Shown: positions 14,359 through 20,927 of the stretch, piece by piece
Position numbering within the stretch: position 1 is the first letter of the stretch
Layout: each line of letters opens with the position of its first letter
Assembly (NCBI GenBank): GCA_934728065.1
Contig: CAKVDW010000021.1
Location: 1 to 23,064, forward strand
DNA: 23,064 nucleotides
Direction: 5' to 3'
Source of the DNA: an uncultured Campylobacter sp.
GTDB lineage: Bacteria; Campylobacterota; Campylobacteria; Campylobacterales; Campylobacteraceae
The notes under the pieces: generated by a model
Told to the model about the DNA's origin: nothing
The model's database searches: none
What the model saw: only the letters and a program-made list of their open reading frames with translations
Translations under genes and position numbers: made by a program

Positions 14359-15549
14359 TTAGCCAAACACCTTTTCGCCTTTGATAAAGTGCGCTTTTAC
14401 CTCGCCTAAAAGCTCATCTTTTGCGTAAAGGCTGTTTTGCGGGGCTTTGCTTTTAGCGTTTTCATCAAAGAGTATGAAATTTGCTTCCTTGCCGACTTGT
14501 ATTAAGCCCGAATTTAGCCCTAAAAACGCCGCTTGATGAGAGCTTGTAAATTCGCAAAGCTCTTCCCACGAAAAAACGCCCTTTTTCACCAAAAATGAGT
14601 AGCAAAGGCTGATATACTCGCAAATAGAATGCACTCCAAAGCTCGCCTCGTCAAAGCTCACATCTTTGTGGGTGATGGATTTTGGGCTATGCAGTGAGCT
14701 TAAAAACTTGATTTTGCCAGCTTTTAAGGCTTTTTGCAAAGCCAAAGCGTCAGTTTTAGAGCGAAGTGGTGGCATTAGCTTTGCAAAGGTGTTGAATTCA
14801 CGGCATTCCTCATCGCTTTTTAGCAGGTGATGAATGCTCGTTTGGATTAAATCCACCTCATCAAGCAAATTTAAAGATTTTTCAAGGCTCAAACACTCAT
14901 AAAGAACTTTTGCGCCGTAAAATTCAGCGATTTGCTTGATTTTAGCCACTTCACTGAATTCACTCACCGCGCTAATGCCGATAAGTCCTAGCTCAAAGCT
15001 AGTTTGGCTATCATTCATCACGCCGTTATCATCAAAGCCAGCCTCAAAGCAACGCACGAAAATCGTTTTGTCTTTCATCAGCGCATACTGCATACTTTGG
15101 CGCAACACACTTGCCTTGTGTGAGCTTTCACACTCTAAGGCAAAAGCGCCTTTGTTGATGAGCGTGGAAAGATTTTTAAGCTTGCCCGCACTATCGCACA
15201 CGCGCACATTTGCGAAAACTTTGAGCCTTAAGCCCTTTAAATGCTCCAAAAAAAGAGCAAAACTTTCCTCATCAAAGTCCATATTGTCTTTAAGCACCAC
15301 AGCACAAACGCCGCTTTTTAGGCACTCTTCTTCTAAAAGCCTTAAATTTTCTATGCTAAAACGCTCGTTTTTAAGGCTCACATTTAAGTCGATAAAAGAT
15401 GGCAAAAGCGTCAAATTTTTTGCGTCAAAGACTTCATCTTTATTTGCACCTTTTGGCGTTAAATTTGCCCCTATCTCGGCGATTAAGCCCTTTTCTACTC
15501 TCACATCAGCAGGTTTGTTTCCGTAAATTTTAGCGTTTTTGATGAGCAT
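14359..15549 (-). CDS. Dihydroorotase-like protein lacking metal-binding residues
   Basis: The 396-residue protein has the layout of a class I dihydroorotase: a small beta domain, TIM barrel, then beta domain. MLIKNAKIYG, FDAKNLTLLPSFIDLNVSL, FAKLMPPLRS and VGKEANFILFDENA are in the expected order. The HxH zinc motif is replaced by N56-V-S58, and the late Asp of the DHAPH motif is replaced by Leu286 (SSLHSP). It should therefore be inactive as an enzyme. Inactive DHOase homologues are known partners of aspartate transcarbamoylase in other bacteria, which is a reasonable but unproven role here. The active pyrC is at 21233. The ATG follows AAGGA with 6 nt spacing. C. jejuni has a second pyrC-like gene as far as I recall. 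Confidence 0.85.
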   Translation of the reverse strand: MLIKNAKIYGNKPADVRVEKGLIAEIGANLTPKGANKDEVFDAKNLTLLPSFIDLNVSLKNERFSIENLRLLEEECLKSGVCAVVLKDNMDFDEESFALFLEHLKGLRLKVFANVRVCDSAGKLKNLSTLINKGAFALECESSHKASVLRQSMQYALMKDKTIFVRCFEAGFDDNGVMNDSQTSFELGLIGISAVSEFSEVAKIKQIAEFYGAKVLYECLSLEKSLNLLDEVDLIQTSIHHLLKSDEECREFNTFAKLMPPLRSKTDALALQKALKAGKIKFLSSLHSPKSITHKDVSFDEASFGVHSICEYISLCYSFLVKKGVFSWEELCEFTSSHQAAFLGLNSGLIQVGKEANFILFDENAKSKAPQNSLYAKDELLGEVKAHFIKGEKVFG

Positions 15550-15576
15550 TTTCTTTCCTTTTTTGAGATTATAGCA

Positions 15577-16473
15577 TTATTTTTGTAATTTTTCTTTACC
15601 ATAAACATTGATGAGATAAATCGCAAAAATGGCTAATGCCGTGCCAAAAAGCGTAAGCAAACTTGGCTTTTCATCAAGTATGATAAAGCTACAAAATAAC
15701 GCTATTGCGGGAATGAGAAGCAAAAAAGAATTTGCCTTTGCCGAGCCAAGCTTTTTAATGCCTAAATAATAAATGCTCGTGCCAATAACTGTGGATAAAA
15801 AAGACAGTGCCAAAATATTAATCCAAAATTTTAAATCCGCCTCAAATAAAAAATAAGTCTGCTCCATAAACATTATAGGTGTAAAGGCAAAAACGCTTAT
15901 AATGGTTATGTAAAAATTCATCACCAAAGCGTTCATTTTTATCTTTTGAGTAACAATGCTCATCAAAGCCCAGTCAAAGGCGCACAAAACAAAAAAGGTG
16001 TTAAATTTTCCAAAAAGCTCATCAAAACCGCCCAAATCAAGCAACAAAATACCGCTCATTATGCCCAAAACCAGCCCCAAAATCTCGTTTTTTGGCACTT
16101 TTGGCTTATTTTTTGTTTGATAAAAGATGATGAGCATAACAAGCAAATAAGTAAAAACAGGCGTAAGCGTAGTAGTTAGCACTCCGCCCTTGCCCGCTAA
16201 ACCATAGTTTAACCCAGCAAAAAAGAACAAAGAATAAAGCACATTGAAAACGCTTGCAATAAGCAGCCATTTGAGATTTTTACGCTCAAAACTTAAGGGT
16301 ATTTTTAAGACTAAAAGCAAGAAAAAAAGCCCTATGAGAGTAAAGAAAAAACGCCAAAAAGCGATGATATAAGCTGGAGCGTAAGAGACTAAAATTTTTG
16401 AGCAAGGCCAAGAAATGCCCCAAAAAATCATAGCCAAAATCATCAAAACGAAAAAGAATTTTTGTGTATTCAT
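15577..16473 (-). CDS. EamA-family (DMT superfamily) transporter
   Basis: Inner-membrane permease of 298 residues with ten predicted transmembrane helices in two EamA repeats. The first repeat begins at MILAMIFWGISWPCSKILVSYAPAYIIAFWRF, the family signature around the first helix. The second repeat begins near VLCAFDWALMSIVTQKI and ends with LGSAKANSFLLLIPAIALFCSFIILDEKPSLLTLFGTALAIFAIYLIN. The positive-inside pattern is normal. The substrate cannot be told from sequence; amino acids or other metabolites are typical. It starts at 16473 with no good Shine-Dalgarno, which leaves the start somewhat uncertain. It lies 27 nt upstream of the dihydroorotase-like gene and probably shares a transcript. 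Confidence 0.9.
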   Translation of the reverse strand: MNTQKFFFVLMILAMIFWGISWPCSKILVSYAPAYIIAFWRFFFTLIGLFFLLLVLKIPLSFERKNLKWLLIASVFNVLYSLFFFAGLNYGLAGKGGVLTTTLTPVFTYLLVMLIIFYQTKNKPKVPKNEILGLVLGIMSGILLLDLGGFDELFGKFNTFFVLCAFDWALMSIVTQKIKMNALVMNFYITIISVFAFTPIMFMEQTYFLFEADLKFWINILALSFLSTVIGTSIYYLGIKKLGSAKANSFLLLIPAIALFCSFIILDEKPSLLTLFGTALAIFAIYLINVYGKEKLQK

Positions 16474-16561
16474 AAGAGTGATTGTATATTTTTTTGCCTA
16501 AAATTTCAATATTTTTTGAACTTTTTGAAATATTTTAAAAAATTTAGAATTTTAAGCTTCA

Positions 16562-16582
16562 TTTTTTTTTTTTTGTTATAAT
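16562..16582 (+). promoter_or_regulatory. Strong sigma-70 promoter with a T13 run
   Basis: Thirteen T (16562-16574) are followed by GT and the perfect -10 hexamer TATAAT (16577-16582), giving the extended form TGTTATAAT. This is an ideal Campylobacter promoter. Transcription should start near 16589, about 39 nt before the 66-residue secreted protein. The T-run can change length by slippage. Confidence 0.85.
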
Positions 16583-16627
16583 TCATCTCGTGTTGCAAAA
16601 CACAAAATTTCACATAAAGGAAGTGCG

Positions 16628-16828
16628 ATGAAAAAGCTACTTGTTGCAACTCTTGTTGCTTTATTTGGTATTTCTACTTCTTTAGTCGCTGCTGAAGCTA
16701 AAAAAGCTCCTGCAAAAACAGAAAAAAAGGCTAAAAAAGAAGAAGAAAAAAGTATGAAAGATACAGCTAAAGATGCTGTAAAAGACAAAGCAAACGAAAA
16801 GCTAGACGGATTACTTAAAAAATTCTAG
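16628..16828 (+). CDS. Small secreted Lys/Glu-rich protein
   Basis: The 66 residues start with a clear signal peptide (1-22, MKKLLVATLVALFGISTSLVAA), followed by a mature part of about 44 residues made almost only of Lys, Glu, Ala and Asp, ending in LDGLLKKF. The mature part is likely helical and strongly basic. No named family is recognised; small Lys-rich periplasmic proteins of this sort are common in Campylobacter. The gene has a strong promoter, the ribosome-binding site AAAGGAAG 5 nt before the ATG, and a perfect hairpin right behind it, so it is a stand-alone and probably highly expressed unit. It might buffer charge, bind nucleic acid or act in the envelope, all speculative. Confidence 0.85.
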   Translation: MKKLLVATLVALFGISTSLVAAEAKKAPAKTEKKAKKEEEKSMKDTAKDAVKDKANEKLDGLLKKF

Positions 16829-16839
16829 TTTTTGCTTAA

Positions 16840-16866
16840 CCTTGCAACGAAGTTTTTGTTGCAAGG
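16840..16866. terminator. Perfect 9-bp hairpin between the small secreted protein and the SRP RNA
   Basis: CCTTGCAAC (16840-16848) and GTTGCAAGG (16858-16866) are perfect complements around a 9-nt loop. No U-run follows on the plus strand. It lies between two convergent transcription units and probably limits read-through both ways. Confidence 0.55.
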
Positions 16867-16887
16867 ATTAAATCCTCAATTTATCAC

Positions 16888-16995
16888 AAAACCCTCTCCC
16901 AGATGGCTGCGGCACAAGATATCACAAAATGCTCTGCTGTGTTCCCACCCTGAAGCTCTGTTTCACAACACCCTTGCACAGGTCTGAAAAAGGGC
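16888..16995 (-). ncRNA. ffs: Small SRP RNA (4.5S-type, bacterial)
   Basis: The RNA core of the signal recognition particle. The minus strand shows the diagnostic domain IV: CAGG, then GTG-GGAA-CAC (a GGAA tetraloop on a 3-bp stem), then AGCAG. This is the same symmetric-loop arrangement as E. coli CAGG-UCC-GGAA-GGA-AGCAG, to which Ffh binds. The outer ends CCCTTTTTCAGA and TCTGGGAGAGGG pair over 12 bp including wobbles, which fixes both ends. TTTT follows the 3' strand and would act as terminator. The length of about 108 nt is typical of Gram-negative SRP RNAs. Ends are predicted to within a few bases. Confidence 0.9.
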
Positions 16996-17001
16996 AAAGA
17001 A

Positions 17002-17007
17002 ATTATA
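17002..17007 (-). promoter_or_regulatory. -10 box of the SRP RNA gene
   Basis: TATAAT in the extended context TGTTATAAT on the minus strand, 6 nt before the predicted 5' end of the RNA at 16995. It lies between the tonB stop codon and ffs, so ffs can be transcribed on its own. Confidence 0.75.
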
Positions 17008-17018
17008 ACAAATTTAAC

Positions 17019-17666
17019 TTAACGCTTTATATTATAAACCACAGGAATTTGTATGCGGATATTTTCTTTATAGCTTGGAAACTCATTTGAAGCCCTTGAT
17101 AAAACCCGCAAAACATTATCATCTAAAAGCTTGTAGCCTGAACTTTTGAGTATCCTAGCAGCTTGTAGTTTTCTGTTTGTCAGCCAAACAAATTCAAGCA
17201 AAACCTCGCCTGTAAGCCTCATTTTAATGGCTTGATGCGGGTAAGTTTCCCTTGCAGCCTTATCTATGGCTTGTTTAATCTCTCTTAAAAAAGGATTATC
17301 AGTCTTTCCATAAGCAAGAGTGCCTATTTGCATAGGGGCGTTGTTGTTTATTTGTGCGCCACCTGAATTTGAGCTTTGTTCTTTTTGTCTTTCTTGCTTT
17401 TTGTCGCCTTTTTTAAGCTCGGATATTTTTTCTTTGTGGTGTTTGTGGTGTTTGTGGTGCTTTTTTTGATGATGTGGGCTTGGCGGCACTGGAGAAAGCT
17501 TTGGTGCAGCAACTTGCCCTTGCGCGATAAACTGCCCCATCACTAAAGATATGCTTTCATCGCCTTTGATTTCAACCTTAAAAATATTTCCCCAAAGACC
17601 GTAAGCAAAAAATGGCGAAAAAATGAGGCAGGTTAGGATAAAGGCTTTTTGCTTATGAGAAAACAT
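17019..17666 (-). CDS. tonB: TonB energy-transducing protein with His-rich linker
   Basis: Links the ExbB-ExbD proton motor to outer-membrane receptors for iron complexes and similar ligands. The 215 residues have an N-terminal membrane helix (about 8-26), a periplasmic linker with PKLSPVPPSPHH and a His/Lys block KKHHKHHKHHK (about 68-78), a charged stretch, and the C-terminal TonB domain (about 120-215, MRLTGEVLLEFVWL, ILKSSGYKLLDDNVLRVL and a final IQIPVVYNIK). The frame is open 84 nt upstream into exbD. I chose the ATG at 17666, which has AAAGGT in front and sits 5 nt before the exbD stop. Linkers of TonB are usually Pro-Lys/Glu; the His block is unusual. Confidence 0.92.
   Translation of the reverse strand: MFSHKQKAFILTCLIFSPFFAYGLWGNIFKVEIKGDESISLVMGQFIAQGQVAAPKLSPVPPSPHHQKKHHKHHKHHKEKISELKKGDKKQERQKEQSSNSGGAQINNNAPMQIGTLAYGKTDNPFLREIKQAIDKAARETYPHQAIKMRLTGEVLLEFVWLTNRKLQAARILKSSGYKLLDDNVLRVLSRASNEFPSYKENIRIQIPVVYNIKR
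17433..17459 (-). repeat. Three 9-bp tandem repeats coding the TonB His block
   Basis: Three perfect copies of TTTGTGGTG (plus strand) encode His-His-Lys units on the minus strand. Copy changes keep the frame and would lengthen or shorten the His-rich linker. Confidence 0.9.
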
Positions 17667-17670
17667 TTCT

Positions 17671-18057
17671 TTACCTTTGTTGGGTGATGATTTGAAAATT
17701 ATAATGCTCTTTGCTTTTAAGCATAGTGATGACCTGAATGAAGCTGTCAAATTTAGAGTTTTTATCAGCCTTTAGCTCAACTAAAACCTTTTCATCAAGC
17801 TGAGCTATCTTTTCTTCAAGCTCTTCTAAACTCACAGTTTTATCATCAAGGTAAAAAATGTCTTGCTCATCTATGCTGATGAGAAGTTTTTTGTCATTAT
17901 CGCCCAAACTTCTTGCGGACTGTGATTTTGGAGGCTCAACCTTAATGTGTCCATAAGCAACAAAGGTTGAAATGCTTAAAATAATAGCCAACAAAACAAG
18001 CATAATGTCTATAAAAGGCACTATGTTTAAACCCTCATTTTTAGGCAGTTTAAGCAT
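17671..18057 (-). CDS. exbD: ExbD biopolymer transport protein
   Basis: Part of the proton-driven ExbB-ExbD motor that powers TonB. The 128 residues have a short cytoplasmic end, one membrane helix with the proton-carrying Asp17 in VPFIDIMLVLLAIIL, and a periplasmic domain (about 40-128, ISIDEQDIFYLDDKTVSLEELEEKI, LVELKADKNSKFDSFIQVITML). The ATG at 18057 is chosen; a GTG one codon earlier is possible and either would be inside the end of exbB territory, consistent with coupling. The gene lies directly between exbB and tonB. Confidence 0.93.
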   Translation of the reverse strand: MLKLPKNEGLNIVPFIDIMLVLLAIILSISTFVAYGHIKVEPPKSQSARSLGDNDKKLLISIDEQDIFYLDDKTVSLEELEEKIAQLDEKVLVELKADKNSKFDSFIQVITMLKSKEHYNFQIITQQR

Positions 18058-18481
18058 CACTCTTGCCTTGAGTTTTAAATTTTGAGCTTAAAAGTGAGAC
18101 CTTTCTAAGTAAGGCATTATAAGCCATTAAGGCAGGTATAGCCACCAAAAGCCCTAAAGCCGTAGCCTTTAAAGCCAAAGAAAGCCCGATGACTATGGAT
18201 TTTACATCGATATTGCCCGATAAACCCATATCATAAAAAACTATCATAATGCCCACAACAGTGCCTAAAAGCCCAACATAAGGGGCATTTGAATAGATAA
18301 TGTATAAGGTGGTGAGATTTTCACTAATGGCATTGTCAAAATCTTCTTGGTTTTGATAATCTTTCATATTTATTTTTTTAAAAAAAAGCATTCGTTCTAT
18401 AACACAGTAAAGAGCTATAAAAGCCATTAAACCAAGACCACCTAAAATAACATAGTCTATGTAATCTTTTAAAATTTCCAT
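18050..18481 (-). CDS. exbB: ExbB biopolymer transport protein
   Basis: Channel-forming subunit of the TonB motor. The 143 residues are a short ExbB with three membrane helices (about 12-32, 67-83 and 98-122). The conserved core APYVGLLGTVVGIMIVFYDMG and the IGLSLALKATALGLLVAIPALMAYN helix are typical of MotA/TolQ/ExbB proteins. The ATG follows AAGGAT. It is the first gene of exbB-exbD-tonB, which I recall in C. jejuni as one of several exb-ton sets, linked there to iron uptake. Confidence 0.94.
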   Translation of the reverse strand: MEILKDYIDYVILGGLGLMAFIALYCVIERMLFFKKINMKDYQNQEDFDNAISENLTTLYIIYSNAPYVGLLGTVVGIMIVFYDMGLSGNIDVKSIVIGLSLALKATALGLLVAIPALMAYNALLRKVSLLSSKFKTQGKSDA

Positions 18482-18507
18482 ATAAAATCCTTAACATTTT
18501 TTCTAAA

Positions 18508-18530
18508 GATTATCAAAATTATATATCATA
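18508..18530 (-). promoter_or_regulatory. Candidate Fur-like AT-rich operator in the exbB leader
   Basis: GATTATCAAAATTATATATCATA carries NATWAT-like hexamers in partly inverted array, between the exbB -10 box and start codon. The match to Fur sites is only partial. Iron control is expected for exb-ton genes, which is the main reason for listing it. Confidence 0.25.
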
Positions 18531-18564
18531 AAAGCTGAATATTAGCTGAAATTTTCTCCAAACA

Positions 18565-18570
18565 ATTATA
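18565..18570 (-). promoter_or_regulatory. -10 box of exbB-exbD-tonB
   Basis: TATAAT in TTTTTGTTATAATTG on the minus strand, a T-run plus extended -10. The predicted start near 18558 gives a leader of about 77 nt. Confidence 0.7.
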
Positions 18571-18665
18571 ACAAAAATATTATTTTTAAACATAGTTTAT
18601 AAACACAAATTTAAATAATGTTAAAAAATACTTTAAAAAATGGCTAAAAAATTACCAAATTCTAG

Positions 18666-18671
18666 TATAAT
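18666..18671 (+). promoter_or_regulatory. -10 box of the lipoprotein-rsmE genes
   Basis: TATAAT in CTAGTATAATTTTG, 30 nt before the ATG at 18702. The GGAGG at 18691-18695 provides a strong ribosome-binding site. Confidence 0.65.
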
Positions 18672-18701
18672 TTTGCTATTTATCTTTTTTGGAGGGTTTT
18701 G

Positions 18702-18947
18702 ATGAGGATTATAGCGACACTTTTGCTTGTTTTTGCTTTTTTTGCTTGTAGCGATGAAAAGGAAACAAAGCCCAACATAGAAATAAAAGAAGAGGTTCTC
18801 ATCGAACAAAGCGATGAGAAAACAGAGGTCAATGACAGCAATATCCCCTTGCCTGTTGGCGACACCTCAAAACTCCACAACACTTCAAGCCAAACCTTTG
18901 CATTCAACGGGGGGGGGGGGGGTAGAAAGTGTATGAGTTTTTCCTAG
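18702..18947 (+). CDS. Small lipoprotein ending in a variable poly-G tract
   Basis: The 81 residues begin with a lipoprotein signal (MRIIATLLLVFAFFA, lipid-attached Cys16). An acidic, unstructured stretch follows (about 17-55, rich in Glu, Asp and Lys). The last part crosses a run of 14 G at codons 70-74 and ends GGGGG-RKCMSFS. Neighbours downstream (a membrane protein, then rsmE) correspond, as I recall, to Cj0157c and Cj0156c of C. jejuni, where the upstream gene is a haem-binding lipoprotein. No CxxCH haem site is present here in any frame before the next gene, so this may be a remnant that has lost its cytochrome part. GGAGG lies 6 nt before the ATG; an in-frame TTG one codon earlier is less likely. 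Confidence 0.7.
   Translation: MRIIATLLLVFAFFACSDEKETKPNIEIKEEVLIEQSDEKTEVNDSNIPLPVGDTSKLHNTSSQTFAFNGGGGGRKCMSFS
18909..18922 (+). repeat. G14 homopolymer, phase-variation tract
   Basis: Fourteen consecutive G. Poly-G runs of this size are slippage-prone contingency loci in Campylobacter. With 14 G the lipoprotein reads on to a TAG at 18945. With 13 or 16 G it ends at the TGA at 18934. With 12 or 15 G it ends at the TAG at 18923. The tract ends 6 nt before the GTG start of the next gene and so also occupies its ribosome-binding position. Confidence 0.95.
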
Positions 18948-19327
18948 CCATTCACCTTTATAGTATTTATGCGAGTGCTTTTTTAATGTTGGTTTATCTT
19001 TATTTAACTCAGGGCAGTTTTAAAACTGAGTTTGATTTTATACGCCGAATTCGCTTGTTTTTGCCCATTTATTATACCTTTTGGGCTGTGGTTTTATTTA
19101 CGGGTTCTTTGTTGCTCTCGCTTAAAAACTTTGAGCTTAATGGGTCTAACCACTATATGATAAGCTCTTGGGTATTTATACTTGCCTTAAATATCGTTCA
19201 ATTCAAGCTTTTTAAAAGAGCAAGACAAACAAGACATTACAAGGTCTTTAGAGCCTCAAGCTTCTTTATTTTAGCTTTTAACCTGTGCTTAATCATTGCA
19301 GGGTTTTTGTATCTTTATGGATTTTAA
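18929..19327 (+). CDS. Small integral membrane protein, Cj0157c-like
   Basis: Function unknown. The 132 residues form about four membrane helices (about 3-25, 45-64, 78-94 and 110-130) joined by short loops, with YIRR/RIRLF-like basic turns. No catalytic motif is seen. The start used is GTG at 18929, giving MYEFFLAIHLYSIYAS; the only Shine-Dalgarno-like sequence is the end of the G14 run, 6 nt upstream. The last base of its TAA is the first of the rsmE ATG. Position between a lipoprotein and rsmE matches C. jejuni as I recall. If the upstream lipoprotein were a cytochrome, this would be a candidate membrane partner. Confidence 0.8.
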   Translation: MYEFFLAIHLYSIYASAFLMLVYLYLTQGSFKTEFDFIRRIRLFLPIYYTFWAVVLFTGSLLLSLKNFELNGSNHYMISSWVFILALNIVQFKLFKRARQTRHYKVFRASSFFILAFNLCLIIAGFLYLYGF

Positions 19328-19989
19328 TGCAGTTTTTATATGATGAAAAGGCTGGAGAGAGCAAAATTTATCTCAAAGATGAGGCTTTTCATCATCTTAA
19401 GGTTCGCCGCATAAAACAGGCTCAAGGCTTAAATGTGCGAAATTTAAGGGATGAATTTTTATATCATTATGTTATCGATGAGCTTCAAAAGAACTCTTGT
19501 GCTTTGATTTTGCAAGGAAAAAGCCTAAATTTAAAGGCTACAAATAAAACAAGCCTTGCCTTAGGCGTTATTGACCCAAAAATTTTGGAAAAAACCCTAC
19601 CCTTTCTTAATGAACTTGGGCTTTATAAGCTCATTTTGGTTTTTACAAATTTTTCTCAAAGAAATTTCGTGCTGGATTTTGACCGTTTAAAGCGAATTTT
19701 AATCAACTCTTGCCAACAGTGCGGGCGTGGGGATTTAATGCAGTTTGAATGCTTTAACAGCACGCAAGACTTTGCAAATGCTTATAAAAACGCCATTATG
19801 CTTGATTTTAGTGCTAAAAGTGATGATTTTAGCGTTATTAGCGAAAAAGATATTCTTTTTGTTGGTGCTGAGGGCGGTTTTAATGACAGCGAAAGAGCGC
19901 TTTTTGAGCGAAAAATCAAGCTTAAAAGCCCTTACATTTTAAAATCCCAAAGCACAGTCATCGCTGCGGTGGCAAAAATCTTGCTTTAA
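19327..19989 (+). CDS. rsmE: 16S rRNA m3U1498 methyltransferase
   Basis: SPOUT-class methyltransferase acting on U1498 of 16S rRNA with SAM. The 220 residues start MQFLYDEKAG and show an N-terminal PUA-like part with FHHLKVRRIKQAQGLNV. The C-terminal knot domain has LGVIDPKILEKTLPFLNELGLYKLILVF, RNFVLDFDRLKRILINSCQQCGRGDL and the hallmark FVGAEGGFNDSERALF. The last motif, usually LGxRILRxETA, is LKSPYILKSQSTVIAA, a diverged form that may be usual in epsilonproteobacteria. The ATG at 19327 overlaps the previous stop (TAATG). Its stop codon overlaps the stop of convergent ansA. Confidence 0.92.
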   Translation: MQFLYDEKAGESKIYLKDEAFHHLKVRRIKQAQGLNVRNLRDEFLYHYVIDELQKNSCALILQGKSLNLKATNKTSLALGVIDPKILEKTLPFLNELGLYKLILVFTNFSQRNFVLDFDRLKRILINSCQQCGRGDLMQFECFNSTQDFANAYKNAIMLDFSAKSDDFSVISEKDILFVGAEGGFNDSERALFERKIKLKSPYILKSQSTVIAAVAKILL

Positions 19990-20927
19990 ATGATATTAAA
20001 GGCGTTGCTGATTTTTTCATTATCAGCACCTTGTGCAAGCAAAAGCATTAAAAGCACCCTTGCTTTTTGCGGGTTTAAGCACCCAGCCTGTATAAAGCCT
20101 GAATTCCTATCCTCTTGACTCAAGCTCACAAAGCCCTCTTTGACCCTTGAGCTTACAACCACCTTTAAACCCTTTTTTAAAAGCTCTTTAAGCACTGTTT
20201 TTTGAGCTTTATGTATGTTTCCGCACCCACTACCAGCCACAACTATGCCTTGAGTGCCATTTTCAAAAAGGGCTTTTGCCGCAACGCCTAAACCGTCATT
20301 TGAGTAAGTGTAGAGTATATCGACCTTTGGCAAGGATTTAAGGCTTAAAAGTTCAAAATTTAGGCTTGTTGGGGGTAGATTTTGGCGGTGAAATTTTACC
20401 TCATCGCCTAAAATAAAGCCAAGTTCGCCAAATTCAAAGGCATCAACATTAACCGTGTGAGTTTTACTCACCATTTTAGGCGAAAAAATCTTATCATTCA
20501 TCGTTATCATCACGCCTTTAGCCTTAGAATTTGCCAAAACAAAAGCGTTGTAGATATTTTTTGTCCCATCAAAGCTTAAAGAGTTATAAGGACGCATAGA
20601 GCCTGTAAGGATAATGCTTTTTTCAGCCTTAAGCACCAAGCTCAAAAAAAACGCCGTTTCCTCCATAGTATCAGTGCCGTGCGTGATGATGATACTTTGC
20701 ACCTTTGGCAAAAGTTCCTCGCATCTTTTGGCAAGTTTGAGCCAAATTTCATCATTCATATCGCAGCTGTCAATGTTTGCTATTTGTTCGGCTTGAATTC
20801 TTCCAAATTTTAAAAGCCCATCAACGCCTTTTAAAAGTTCATCAACGCCCAAAACTCCAGCTTTATACTCACCATTTAAATCCTGTATGGCTGATACTGT
20901 GCCACCTGTTGCTAAAAGTGCTATCAT
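19986..20927 (-). CDS. ansA: L-asparaginase, type II fold without signal peptide
   Basis: Hydrolyses asparagine (often also glutamine) to the acid and ammonia. The 313 residues show both catalytic triad segments: ATGGT with nucleophile Thr10, and ITHGTDTMEETA with Thr85 and Asp86. ILTGSMRP and a C-terminal IVVAGSGCGNIHK are also present. Two ATG codons are at 20930 and 20927; the second has the better spacing from AAGG. A TAA stop directly precedes the first ATG in the same frame, so no secretion signal can be attached and the enzyme should stay in the cytosol. In C. jejuni some strains secrete AnsA through a Sec signal, which supports nutrition from host asparagine. Confidence 0.95.
   Translation of the reverse strand: MIALLATGGTVSAIQDLNGEYKAGVLGVDELLKGVDGLLKFGRIQAEQIANIDSCDMNDEIWLKLAKRCEELLPKVQSIIITHGTDTMEETAFFLSLVLKAEKSIILTGSMRPYNSLSFDGTKNIYNAFVLANSKAKGVMITMNDKIFSPKMVSKTHTVNVDAFEFGELGFILGDEVKFHRQNLPPTSLNFELLSLKSLPKVDILYTYSNDGLGVAAKALFENGTQGIVVAGSGCGNIHKAQKTVLKELLKKGLKVVVSSRVKEGFVSLSQEDRNSGFIQAGCLNPQKARVLLMLLLAQGADNEKISNAFNII

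Noticed and set aside
18699..19327. Fusion of the lipoprotein and the membrane protein by slippage in the G tract
   Set aside because: The frame that would join them (12 or 15 G) meets a TAG at 18923-18925 immediately after the tract.
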